Origin: Planctomycetaceae bacterium
GTDB taxonomy: Bacteria; Planctomycetota; Planctomycetia; Planctomycetales; Planctomycetaceae
Assembly: GCA_020638955.1 (NCBI GenBank)
Contig: JACKHO010000002.1
Span: 62,001-126,000 of the forward strand
Direction of reading: 5' to 3'
Length of the DNA: 64,000 nucleotides
Part shown: piece by piece, positions 1 to 8,663 of the stretch
Numbering within the stretch: the first letter of the stretch is position 1
How the letters are laid out: each line of letters starts with the position of its first letter
Notes under the pieces: model-generated
Told to the model about the DNA's origin: nothing
Database searches by the model: none
The model's input: the letters and a program-made list of their open reading frames with translations, nothing else
Made by a program: the position numbers and the translations under genes

Positions 1-6
1 CAAGCG

Positions 7-1671
7 GTGAGTGGAACATCAGGTCACGTAACCGAACCTGATGTTCTTGCTCGCGGCGATTTCTTCTGGCAACGCATTCTGTTGCAGTGGCTCGTGCTGT
101 CGGGCCTGCTGTTCACCTGGTCGCTGATGCGCGTGCCAGTCCCCGGGGTTAACGAGCCACACTATCTCACCAAGGCTCGACATTACTGGGATCCCCAATG
201 GGCCGCTTCGCCGCCGAATGCTGAGTGGCCAGCAGGTGATGTCTTTCTGGACTCATCGAATCCCCATCTCTTTTTTTACAGCACATTCGGATATCTGACA
301 CATCTGTTGTCGCTCCATGATGCGGCCATTGCTGGTCGACTGCTGGGGTTGGCAGTTGTTGCGGCGGGCTGGATTCAATTCTGTCGCGGATTGAAATTCA
401 CAGGTTCAACGGGCGCCGCTCGCAGTGCGGCCCCAACCTGGTCCGAATTACTGGTCCCGCTGGCGATATTCCTGATGATTCATGCCGCGGGCAATTGGTC
501 CGGTGAATGGCTCGTCGGCGGAATTGAATCCAAAGTGCCGGCCTACGGGTTACTTCTGGCAGGCATCGGGTGTTTCCTCATGTCCCAGCAGCATCGCGGT
601 GCGGTGCTGTGTGGTTTGGCGACAAGTTTTCATCCTTTGGTCGGTGGCTGGGGGACAATTTGCATTGGCATGGCGCTGACCCACAACTGGATTTTCGACG
701 CCTCGTCCCGTCCGGGAATCAAGCGTTGTCTTGTTTCGCTGGGACTCTTTCTGGGCGCCGCCGCTGTGGGCACTATTCCTGCACTACAGCTTGTCGTGTC
801 GTCAGACCCCGCCGCTGGTGCTGGCGCCGATTACCTCATGGTGGCTTACAGGCTCTCCCATCACCTCGATCCTATGACGTTTCCCACAGCCAATTGGCGT
901 GGGTTTGTCACACTGCTGGTAGTCTGGGTATTACTGAGGTGTGCGAGGACGGCGACGAAAGCGGAATGGCAGTGGGAGCGTATTGTGCTCGCATCACTTT
1001 TGGTGGCTGCCGTCGGCGTTGTTGTCGCCTGGGGACCCAGACCACTGAAGACACTCGCGTTTTCGGGCCTGCGCGTAAAGCTGCTGAAGTTTTATCCCTT
1101 CCGGCTCGCAGATGTACTCGTTCCGATTGCAGTCGCCTTTGAAATCGCGGCATACCTGTCGAAGTTTCCTCCAACTTTTTGGTCGCGGGTTTCAGCAGGA
1201 ATGCGAAAGCCAACGTTGATTACTGGAGCGTTGTCCCTGATTTTGGTCACTGCATTTGTGCCGGGATCGGACCAGAATCCGAGTGACATGAATGCCGCGC
1301 AGCGGGCCGACTGGATTGCAACGTGCGAATGGGTTCGTGAGAACACCCCGGAAGATGCCGTACTCTATGCGACAAACGAGCGCTGGGCCGTCAAGTGGTT
1401 TGCACAACGATCTGAGTATGTGAACTACAAAGACTGCCCACAAGATGCCGCCAGTATCATGGAGTGGAATCGTCGCCAGTGGGACATTTCCGATTGGCAG
1501 GCAATGGCCTTCCAGGATTGGCGTGTCACCCCCGAGGAATTGCAGGCCTTGCACGAGGAAACGGGGATTACTCACCTCATTGTCAGTCGCATGGGACCAT
1601 TTCTCGTTGACCCTGTGTCTGAACAGGGAGACTTTAAAGTCTATGTCATCGGGGCATCAGATTCTGAATAA
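7..1671 (+). CDS. Polytopic membrane protein, DUF6798-like
   Basis: A 554-aa protein with about ten hydrophobic segments spread over residues 25-420 and a soluble C-terminal part (about 420-554). The early 'NEPHYLTKARHYWDP' stretch and the later 'WIATCEWVRENTPEDAVLYATNE' region resemble large planctomycete membrane proteins with GT-C glycosyltransferase-like topology (DUF6798 type). No catalytic residue can be assigned with certainty. The GTG at 7 is the first in-frame start visible, but the frame is open to the window edge, so the real start may lie upstream. It converges with the small pilin-like gene on the other strand. A role in envelope polysaccharide or lipid-linked sugar handling would be inference only. 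Confidence 0.7.
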   Translation: MSGTSGHVTEPDVLARGDFFWQRILLQWLVLSGLLFTWSLMRVPVPGVNEPHYLTKARHYWDPQWAASPPNAEWPAGDVFLDSSNPHLFFYSTFGYLTHLLSLHDAAIAGRLLGLAVVAAGWIQFCRGLKFTGSTGAARSAAPTWSELLVPLAIFLMIHAAGNWSGEWLVGGIESKVPAYGLLLAGIGCFLMSQQHRGAVLCGLATSFHPLVGGWGTICIGMALTHNWIFDASSRPGIKRCLVSLGLFLGAAAVGTIPALQLVVSSDPAAGAGADYLMVAYRLSHHLDPMTFPTANWRGFVTLLVVWVLLRCARTATKAEWQWERIVLASLLVAAVGVVVAWGPRPLKTLAFSGLRVKLLKFYPFRLADVLVPIAVAFEIAAYLSKFPPTFWSRVSAGMRKPTLITGALSLILVTAFVPGSDQNPSDMNAAQRADWIATCEWVRENTPEDAVLYATNERWAVKWFAQRSEYVNYKDCPQDAASIMEWNRRQWDISDWQAMAFQDWRVTPEELQALHEETGITHLIVSRMGPFLVDPVSEQGDFKVYVIGASDSE

Positions 1672-1676
1672 GAAAA

Positions 1677-1730
1677 CCTCCTGCTCACTTGCGCGAACAG
1701 GAGGCGATGGAAGGTCCGCTGAAGGACCTT
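1677..1730. terminator. Two short hairpins between convergent genes
   Basis: Two inverted repeats sit just past the stop of the first gene: CCTCCTG (1677-1683) with CAGGAGG (1698-1704), and AAGGTCC (1711-1717) with GGACCTT (1724-1730, 6-nt loop). There is no T-run on either strand, so intrinsic termination is only a possibility; position between convergent genes is the main support. Confidence 0.3.
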
Positions 1731-1758
1731 GACGCAGTGGAATTCTGGAATGTCGCGG

Positions 1759-2022
1759 TTACAACCCGATATCTACGGGCGTACCGTGACCATCGGCGTC
1801 TTGAAACTGACTGCCGCTCCCGCCGGACAACTGGAAGGCGTATGACTGGTCCAAATGGGAGAAGGCCTGTCCCACGTCGTGCAGTTCACCATTGACGTTG
1901 TTCGAGACTTCGGCGAGCCCCGCAACCATGCCCATTACGCCAATTGTGGAGACGAGTGCCAGTTCTGCTGACACAATGAAACCTGCTTCTTCTTCCCAAA
2001 ACGTACGAATTACATCAAACAT
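1759..2022 (-). CDS. Small pilin-like (Flp/type IVb-like) membrane protein
   Basis: About 87 aa from the ATG at 2022; an in-frame start at 2043 adds 7 residues. The N-terminus is short and charged (MFDVIRTFWEEEAG), followed by one hydrophobic helix (FIVSAELALVSTIGVMGMVAGL) and a polar tail. This resembles a type IV/Flp prepilin, with a leader ending in Gly and a Glu early in the helix. The Glu is at +6 after the AG/F junction, not the classical +5, so prepilin peptidase processing is unproven. Planctomycete genomes carry families of such single-helix proteins. No pilus assembly gene is adjacent. The gene is monocistronic and faces the first gene. Confidence 0.6.
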   Translation of the reverse strand: MFDVIRTFWEEEAGFIVSAELALVSTIGVMGMVAGLAEVSNNVNGELHDVGQAFSHLDQSYAFQLSGGSGSQFQDADGHGTPVDIGL

Positions 2023-2458
2023 CAGCTCAATCCTCACTCTCACCTAAGGACCGGGCGCCCACAACGAATACACAGCGTCGCCACTCAATGTGACGGCCAA
2101 GCATTCGCAGGACGACCTGAAATTGTGAAGGGGGTTGCTGGAGTAAATGTTTCGCGTGGGTAAAGCGTTTGTTACTCGCCCGAAACGTAGGTCAGATTTG
2201 ACTGCTGACCGACTTATCCGCTTCGTCAAACGGTTTTTGGTTTGAATTGACCAACCCGGAGACGAATGAACACTCTGTAGCGACTGTACCACGTTGACCG
2301 GCGTCAACAGCGCCTTGCGAGGATCATGTTGCCCCGAAGCACAGCAGAAACAGAACCTTTAGACAAATTGTCCACTGATGGTTGCTCTTGGACGAGTTCC
2401 CCATCATGATATCGAGTCAGTCGATTCAGACTTCCAGTCAAAACCGCTCAAGGTTCCG
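2023..2458. other. Intergenic region, divergent upstream region
   Basis: About 436 bp separate the divergent pilin-like gene and the 614-aa membrane protein gene. It holds a perfect 6-bp inverted repeat GTTGAC-cggc-GTCAAC at 2293-2308 and an 11-bp palindrome GACAAATTGTC at 2362-2372. Either could be an operator. I see no convincing -35/-10 pair, RNA gene or small ORF. Confidence 0.4.
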
Positions 2459-4303
2459 ATGAGTAAATCGCGACTGTTCTTTTCCCAAATCCTGGCTTTG
2501 TGTCTCGTTGTGTGTAGCACAGCGAGTGCCGTTGCGCAATTGAACGTTATTGATCGCAAGCTCGGTTGGGACAACAAGCTGCGTCCCAATACGTTCAATC
2601 AAATTGTCATTGTCGTCCAGAATTCCAGCGGCACTGCCTGGAAGGGGGACGTCAGGCTCATCAATAGAGACAAACAAGACTTTACGCTTGTCGAGCCATC
2701 TTTGTTCATTGAGCCCGGTGGCATACGTCCGATTTCCTTCATCGTCTTCTATCGAGACGGTGATGACCTCATGATTGGCATGAGGAAGGAAGGAGAAAGG
2801 CGGTTGGATGTGACAAACCTGGAAAGTGAAGGTGAACTTTTACCCATCGCGGACCAACCTGCAATTGTCCAAATCACCAGCAGCTTTGGGGTCGCCCAGA
2901 ATCCGTCGGTCCCTCTGCTGGAACCAGAATACTTTCCAACGACCGTTACGGGCATGGCTGGTTTGCAGGCCGTGTTAATCGAGGAAGCACCAGATTTTCA
3001 ACCTGCCCAAAATGCGGCGTTTCTGGACTGGGTTTATCAGGGTGGTGAACTGCACATTTTCGGAAGCTCCGGGGCAGAACCACTGGAATTCCCGCCAACG
3101 CTGGCAGATCTCAACCAGCCTTTCGACAGCTACGATTTAGGTGCCGGGCGAGTCATTCGTCACAAGGAGGGAATTGGGAGTGCGACCAGGGATTTCGTAG
3201 AACGCGAAATTCGTCGTGTCTCCTCTCGAACTGAGGAAGACGAGAATGAAGAAGTTTCAAACGATCCCTACGCCTACGACAACAACTATTACGGTTCGCC
3301 AATTACTGCGCTGTTCCGTCCACTCCAGCGCATCACGCGACCTGAACACAACTGGGCACTCATTTATTTTCTCGCCATCGTCTACTTGCTGCTGATTTTT
3401 CCGGGCGGCTACCTGCTGGGTCGCTTCAAAGGGGACTACCGCATTACCTACGGTGCAATTATTGGAGTTGTTCTGCTGTTTAGCCTCGCATTCGACCTCG
3501 TAGGCCGACGTGGCTACGGGGAAGTCACGTCGTACAACTATGTGGCCATTGCCCGTCCCGCATCGAATGGCCGTTCGCAGGTGTCGCAGTTCGGCAATGT
3601 GTTCGTTACTGCCGGGGGCACATACGAAATTTCGCATGTCGAGGACAATGCGGTCTATTCGACGGGCACAGACCTCGTTGTTGGCGGTGGAGACTATGCT
3701 GTGAATCGCCCAATCAGTGAGTTGGCGGTTGACATTCCCGCATTTTCGGACCGCCCTGTGCTGAACACCGGCATTGTCGATTCCTCAATCGGTTCACTCA
3801 GTCTGCAGAAATTTACCTGGGACGAAGCCGGTGACTATCCTGGTGATCTTGTTCTGAAAATCGACGAACCCGAAAAGTGGCCGAACGAGATTGTTGAAAC
3901 GCGTGCGGTGTACGGCAATCGCATTTACCGCATGCAGCCGAACAAAAATGAAAGTCTCATTCTTCTGCGGTCCACGGAACAATTTCACGACTACTACAAC
4001 AGCCACGTGTTTCGCGATTACTACGCGAACCAGAGTCACGGCGATCGCGAGCAACTTTTCAGTCAAACAATCGCGGCCGCCCTGGCGTACGACATGCGGC
4101 TGTTTTCGGAAAAAGATTTCGAGGAGTTCGAGTTGCCACCCAATCGCATTCGGATTTACATCGTGGCCGTTGGCAACGAAGCATTTCACGTTGGAGGTGA
4201 CTTCAGTCCTCAACAGGACGGACGTGTCATTTATGTCCACGAGTTAACACTCCCGACCGAAAACGTCACTGAAGACAGTTCCGCAGCTGAGGCGGTTGAG
4301 TAG
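2459..4303 (+). CDS. Secreted/membrane protein next to ABC ATPase
   Basis: I chose ATG 2459 because it begins with a clear Sec signal (MSKSRLFFSQILALCLVVCSTASA, probable cut before VAQ); the frame is open to 2378. The 614-aa product has a large beta-rich exported N-terminal part (about 30-295) with an acidic, tyrosine/asparagine-rich linker. Two membrane helices follow (about 299-320 and 330-348), then a second exported domain of about 260 residues. No family motif is recognised. It is 15 bp upstream of the ABC ATPase gene and surely cotranscribed, so it may be an accessory component of that transporter (inference). It does not have the six-helix topology expected of an ABC-2 permease. Confidence 0.75.
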   Translation: MSKSRLFFSQILALCLVVCSTASAVAQLNVIDRKLGWDNKLRPNTFNQIVIVVQNSSGTAWKGDVRLINRDKQDFTLVEPSLFIEPGGIRPISFIVFYRDGDDLMIGMRKEGERRLDVTNLESEGELLPIADQPAIVQITSSFGVAQNPSVPLLEPEYFPTTVTGMAGLQAVLIEEAPDFQPAQNAAFLDWVYQGGELHIFGSSGAEPLEFPPTLADLNQPFDSYDLGAGRVIRHKEGIGSATRDFVEREIRRVSSRTEEDENEEVSNDPYAYDNNYYGSPITALFRPLQRITRPEHNWALIYFLAIVYLLLIFPGGYLLGRFKGDYRITYGAIIGVVLLFSLAFDLVGRRGYGEVTSYNYVAIARPASNGRSQVSQFGNVFVTAGGTYEISHVEDNAVYSTGTDLVVGGGDYAVNRPISELAVDIPAFSDRPVLNTGIVDSSIGSLSLQKFTWDEAGDYPGDLVLKIDEPEKWPNEIVETRAVYGNRIYRMQPNKNESLILLRSTEQFHDYYNSHVFRDYYANQSHGDREQLFSQTIAAALAYDMRLFSEKDFEEFELPPNRIRIYIVAVGNEAFHVGGDFSPQQDGRVIYVHELTLPTENVTEDSSAAEAVE

Positions 4304-4318
4304 AAAGCCAATCTTCAA

Positions 4319-5269
4319 ATGTCTGACGCACCCATCATTGAAATACGCAACGTTACTCACCTGTTTAAGCAGCACCGCGCGCTGGACGGAATTTCATTCG
4401 AGGTGAAGCCGCAGTCGTTGCACGGATTCGTGGGTCCCAACGGCGCCGGAAAAACGACGACGCTGAAACTCATTTGCACTCTGCTCAAACCACAGAACGG
4501 CACTATTCGGGTGTTTGGCATTGATGTTCGCGACAACGTCAAAGCCATCCGCCGCCGCCTGGGATACATGCCGGACCACTTCAGCATGTACCGGCAAATG
4601 ACGGTGTTCGAGTATCTCGATTTCTTCGCAGCGGCCTATGGATTCTCCCTGTCCGACCGAACCCGAATTGTGGGTGATGTGTTGGCGCTCACCGACATGG
4701 ATGGCCGCAAGAACGACCTCATCCAGGGACTCTCTCGCGGGATGCAGCAGCGCGTGAGTCTGGCCCGTGTTCTCGTGAATGACCCCCAACTGCTATTGCT
4801 CGATGAACCTGCTTCAGGACTCGACCCCCGAGCCCGCATTGAACTCATGGAAATCCTCCGCGAATTGCGACGCATGGGGAAAACGATTTTCATCAGCAGC
4901 CACATCCTGACGGAACTCGCCGAACTGTGTGACAGCGTCACCATTATCGACCGTGGTCACACGAAGTTCAGCGGTGCGATGGATGAACTGCTCGAACGGC
5001 AAACCGAAACGCCCATTTACCGTTTGCGTACAGAATCCGCCGCAGAAGGCGTCGAACAGAAACTGCAGCCCATGACGGGTGTGCTCAACGTCGACCCCGT
5101 CGAAGGCCGGGCGGAATTCCGCATTACCACCGATCCTGCGACCATCGACGCAAACGGTTTGCTGCATCAAATCCTGAGTGCTGAAATCCCGGTCGTTTCA
5201 TTCGGTCGCGACCAACGCCACCTGAACGAAGCATTCATGGATTTGACCGAACGCGGCGTGCGAAGCTAG
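4319..5269 (+). CDS. ABC transporter ATP-binding protein (GldA/NatA-like)
   Basis: A 316-aa ABC-2 type ATPase. Walker A GPNGAGKTT is at residues 39-47, the signature LSRGMQQR at about 138, Walker B LLLLDEPASGLD at about 159 and the H-loop SSHIL at about 195. A C-terminal extension of about 90 residues is typical of the GldA/CcmA/NatA group. It should power export or membrane remodelling with an ABC-2 permease. No six-helix permease follows; the next gene is a secreted protein. Its partner may be the upstream membrane protein or a permease elsewhere, such as one linked to the second ABC ATPase starting at 63714. Confidence 0.9.
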   Translation: MSDAPIIEIRNVTHLFKQHRALDGISFEVKPQSLHGFVGPNGAGKTTTLKLICTLLKPQNGTIRVFGIDVRDNVKAIRRRLGYMPDHFSMYRQMTVFEYLDFFAAAYGFSLSDRTRIVGDVLALTDMDGRKNDLIQGLSRGMQQRVSLARVLVNDPQLLLLDEPASGLDPRARIELMEILRELRRMGKTIFISSHILTELAELCDSVTIIDRGHTKFSGAMDELLERQTETPIYRLRTESAAEGVEQKLQPMTGVLNVDPVEGRAEFRITTDPATIDANGLLHQILSAEIPVVSFGRDQRHLNEAFMDLTERGVRS

Positions 5270-5426
5270 GGCAACTTGTTCGAGGGAATCGAATGCTCGC
5301 CCAGGATAGCCCCACGTGCCGAACGTGTTTACGCCGCCCTTCCACACGCAACTCGCTGTCGCTTGTGGTGGGAGTGCAATAGACTCGTCGCCGACTTTCA
5401 TGCTTCACTTGTTGTTCGGCAGCCTG

Positions 5427-7187
5427 ATGAATTCACGAGTTCTAAATAGCAGCAATGTTTGCGCAGCAGTTTTGCTGCTGTCTGTGATGGTCCGCCCCTT
5501 GATGGCGGAAACGCGGACCTGGGATGGGAAGCATCCGACCGGGAACATCGAGGTAACGTGTGTATACTTTGTCCCGCATGACCGGAGGCCGCTCGTCGAC
5601 TGGCAGGATCGTGTCCGCTACTACACGCGTCGCCTGGAACAGTTTCATACGCGTGAGTTTGGCAAGCAGTCGACACTCAAGTCCATTGTTCATCCCGAAC
5701 CAGTCACCTCTCTCCGGTCGACCAGCGAGTTGCGCAAAGGAGATGCAGATGCCATTTACTTTCGCACGTTGGGCGAAGTCGATGAGCGGCTGAAGTTTGC
5801 GCAGGAGAAGAGTGAAGCATTTCCCATTCTCCTGGTGTTCAGTGACATCAACTGGCGGCCACTGGATGACTTTTTTCGACTGCATTGGGGCGAGGGAAAA
5901 TTGCAGTTCGAAGGGAACTACAACGGCGGACAACACTTTCCTGGTGCTGCCTCCGGCGGTGCGCGGGCAGCATATCTCAGCGATCGAGGCAAGGGCTGGG
6001 GGCTCGTCAGCGGTGATGGTTGGCGTGTTCCGTACCGTGGCTCTGACTGTGTCATCTACCACGAAGGCTGCGGACACACCGTCGGTCTACCGCATCCCGA
6101 ACCAGGAAATGGTTCGGTCATGAGTCAGGGGCAGTATCGTGGCTGGCTGAGTGAGTCGTGGCTCGACAAAGAACAAAAGGTGCGACTTGGCTGGGAACCA
6201 GAAGAGGTCGTGGAATCGAATCTGCAAACTCGTTTGTTCTCCGAGTTTCGAGCCCTGCCGCAACCACTCGTGCCCAAGCCGAATGAAGTTGTGGAATTGA
6301 AACTGGACTGGCCGGAGCAGGCTGAAGTGAAATCAGTACGCACGCGGTTTCAAACCTCGCTCGAAGGCCCGTGGATCGAAGTGGCCTCACCAACGGGCAA
6401 TCGACCAGAGTCGGTTCGCCTGGGAAGTTTTGATCGAGCAACGCCAGTGAGTTATCGCATCGACGCTGAATTGGCGTCCGGCGAAACGGTTGAGTTGTGG
6501 GGATACTTTCAGGTTCGAGTCGAGCCGAACAAGCTGCCGCAGCCCCTGGCACTTAGCCCCGACCTCATTCCTGCATCTGGCGGTGAAGTGGATGAAGAAA
6601 TTGAAGCGCTCCCCGAACGGGAAGTTGATCTGCTGGCGATGACGAATCCCAACACGTGTTGGAAAACGGGCGAGTGGACGCGAGAGGACACAGTCCTCCT
6701 CAGTCCAAAGGCCTTCGGGGCCCGAATCGAAATTCCTTACGCTCTGCCCGAAGAGTATCGACTCATGGCTGTTGTCGAACCACTCGATGTCCCCAACGGA
6801 CTTTTGCTGGGGCAGCGAATGGGGGAACACCGGTTCGTCACCCTGTTCAACTACCGTCCCGGCGCGAAAGGGCTGAGTGCCCTCGAAAATGTGAATGGGC
6901 TGAACGTGGGGAATTCGACAACACTTGCAGGCGACGTCTTTCAGCAGGGAAAGATTTCGCAGGTCATCATCGAAGTTCGAAATGGCCAGGTTCGCGTGCG
7001 GGTTGATGGTCGCCTCATTATCAACTGGCGCGGTGATGCCGAGAGCCTCTCATTATCTGACTACTGGAAAACGCCAAATGAGCGGGCCATGTTCATGGGA
7101 GCATACGATTGTCGCTACCGCATTCACCGTATGGTGTTACAACCACTGAAGGGGGAGGGGCGAGAGTTGGAGGTCTCAAAACCGTAA
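5427..7187 (+). CDS. Secreted metzincin-like protein with HExxxH motif and LamG-like domain
   Basis: ATG 5427 gives 586 aa with a Sec signal (cleavage near PLMA/ETR); in-frame starts at 5316 and 5400 are less likely. The central domain carries HEGCGHTVGLPH at about residue 212, followed by PEPGNGSVMSQ, which resembles a metzincin zinc helix and Met-turn. The spacing is HExxxHxxGxxH, one residue longer than HExxHxxGxxH. The C-terminal 180 residues resemble a concanavalin/LamG-like DUF1080-type fold. The product is likely an exported zinc peptidase or a derived binding protein; activity is uncertain because of the motif. It stands alone, 157 bp after the ABC ATPase. Confidence 0.7.
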   Translation: MNSRVLNSSNVCAAVLLLSVMVRPLMAETRTWDGKHPTGNIEVTCVYFVPHDRRPLVDWQDRVRYYTRRLEQFHTREFGKQSTLKSIVHPEPVTSLRSTSELRKGDADAIYFRTLGEVDERLKFAQEKSEAFPILLVFSDINWRPLDDFFRLHWGEGKLQFEGNYNGGQHFPGAASGGARAAYLSDRGKGWGLVSGDGWRVPYRGSDCVIYHEGCGHTVGLPHPEPGNGSVMSQGQYRGWLSESWLDKEQKVRLGWEPEEVVESNLQTRLFSEFRALPQPLVPKPNEVVELKLDWPEQAEVKSVRTRFQTSLEGPWIEVASPTGNRPESVRLGSFDRATPVSYRIDAELASGETVELWGYFQVRVEPNKLPQPLALSPDLIPASGGEVDEEIEALPEREVDLLAMTNPNTCWKTGEWTREDTVLLSPKAFGARIEIPYALPEEYRLMAVVEPLDVPNGLLLGQRMGEHRFVTLFNYRPGAKGLSALENVNGLNVGNSTTLAGDVFQQGKISQVIIEVRNGQVRVRVDGRLIINWRGDAESLSLSDYWKTPNERAMFMGAYDCRYRIHRMVLQPLKGEGRELEVSKP

Positions 7188-7367
7188 TCTCGCTCTTGCG
7201 ACCGTGGTCTCCAGGGGCATTCAGCCCTTCAAGTCGTCTCCCTCTGTCAATCATGCAGGGGCGTTGATACACTTTTGCTGCGGGTTACCAGTCGAATTCA
7301 AAGGTCTCTGCCAGGTTCGTGCGTTTGCGGACGATTTCGGGGACCGACTTTAAGAGGTTCTTGAACC

Positions 7368-8600
7368 ATGCGTCGTTCTGTATTTCCTGTGGCTGCACTT
7401 GCAGCTGTTCTGTGCCTGAATATGTGTTTGGCACAAGATGAAAAACCAAAGCCCACTCCGCCCCGCGCGTTGCCCGATATCAAGATTCCGCTCGAAGAAA
7501 AACCGGACGTGTTTGCCGTTCCCGAAGGGAACGACACCACGGAATTGCGTTTGTTTATGAACCGGCTGGCAAATACGCCACCGCAACAGCAAACGCCGGA
7601 AGGAATTCGGGAGCACATGGCCAAAATCATCAAGGCCCTCGACGTTGTCATGACTCGCGAAATTGAGATTGAAGTCTTTCACCACGCAGCTCAATTGTCG
7701 CTGAGTGCCATCGATTTCTACGAACGCTTTGAAGGCGAAGGAACCGCCGAAATGCGGAAGGGTGTGATGGACCGTCTCCGTAAAGATGAACGTCCTGAAA
7801 CTCAGAAACTGGTCGCTCGGATCGAACTACAGCAGCAAATCCGCAACATGGATACGGTTCCTGAAGAAGACCGGATGGCACTCGTGCAACAAACTGCTGC
7901 CATGATTCGCGACGCCGGTGATGATGAAGCGCTTCAGGAAGGCCTGGAACTATCCATGATGACCGCCGAAATCCTCGAAGGCATGGGAGACTATCCCAAC
8001 GCTGCGAAAGCCAGCCGACTGGTGGCCGCAGCGATTTCCGCCCGAAATGATGACCGTCTCGCCAAGCTCGTTGAGCGACTGGAAACCGAAGCTCGTCGAC
8101 TCGATTTGCCAGGTAACCCCATTGAAATCAAGGGAAGCACCGTCGACGGCGAAGAGTTTGACATTGCCTCGCTGAAGGGGAAAGTAGTTCTCGTCGACTT
8201 CTGGGCAACGTGGTGCGGTCCCTGCCGTGCCGAACTGCCAAACGTGAAGGCGATGTACGCTGCCTATCACGACAAAGGCTTCGAAGTCGTCGGCATTAGC
8301 CTTGATGAAGAAATGGAAGACTTGGAAGCGTTTCTGGAAGAACAGCAAATTGGCTGGGTGACGCTCATTGACAAGAAGCCAGAGAATCTCGGTTGGAATA
8401 ATCCCATCGTTCGTCACTACGGCGTGAGCGGAATTCCAACGGTCATTCTGGTCAACCAGGAAGGGAAGGTTGTTTCGCTTAACGCTCGTGGTCCAGAACT
8501 GGGCCGTTTGCTGGGTGAGCTGCTGGGACCACTTGAAGCTCCTGCTCCTCCTGCGGAAGAAGAAGCACCCGCACCACCTGCACCTGAACCGACCAAGTAG
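7368..8600 (+). CDS. TlpA/ResA-like thioredoxin-domain protein
   Basis: The 410-aa product begins with a signal peptide (MRRSVFPVAALAAVLCLNMCLAQ). A helical, charged region follows (about 25-255). The C-terminal thioredoxin fold has WATWCGPC at about residues 278-285, the TlpA pattern, and the cis-proline segment GVSGIPTVILV. The tail is a low-complexity Ala/Pro/Glu stretch. It probably acts as an exported disulfide reductase or isomerase. The long N-terminal domain is common in planctomycete redoxins and its role is unknown. It is preceded by 180 bp without a gene and followed after 63 bp by a hydrolase gene. Confidence 0.88.
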   Translation: MRRSVFPVAALAAVLCLNMCLAQDEKPKPTPPRALPDIKIPLEEKPDVFAVPEGNDTTELRLFMNRLANTPPQQQTPEGIREHMAKIIKALDVVMTREIEIEVFHHAAQLSLSAIDFYERFEGEGTAEMRKGVMDRLRKDERPETQKLVARIELQQQIRNMDTVPEEDRMALVQQTAAMIRDAGDDEALQEGLELSMMTAEILEGMGDYPNAAKASRLVAAAISARNDDRLAKLVERLETEARRLDLPGNPIEIKGSTVDGEEFDIASLKGKVVLVDFWATWCGPCRAELPNVKAMYAAYHDKGFEVVGISLDEEMEDLEAFLEEQQIGWVTLIDKKPENLGWNNPIVRHYGVSGIPTVILVNQEGKVVSLNARGPELGRLLGELLGPLEAPAPPAEEEAPAPPAPEPTK

Positions 8601-8663
8601 TTGCCACCTTTTCGCCCTCTTCTTCGGGACGTCTGAAGGAGAGGGGAATGTGTCATCGGGGAA

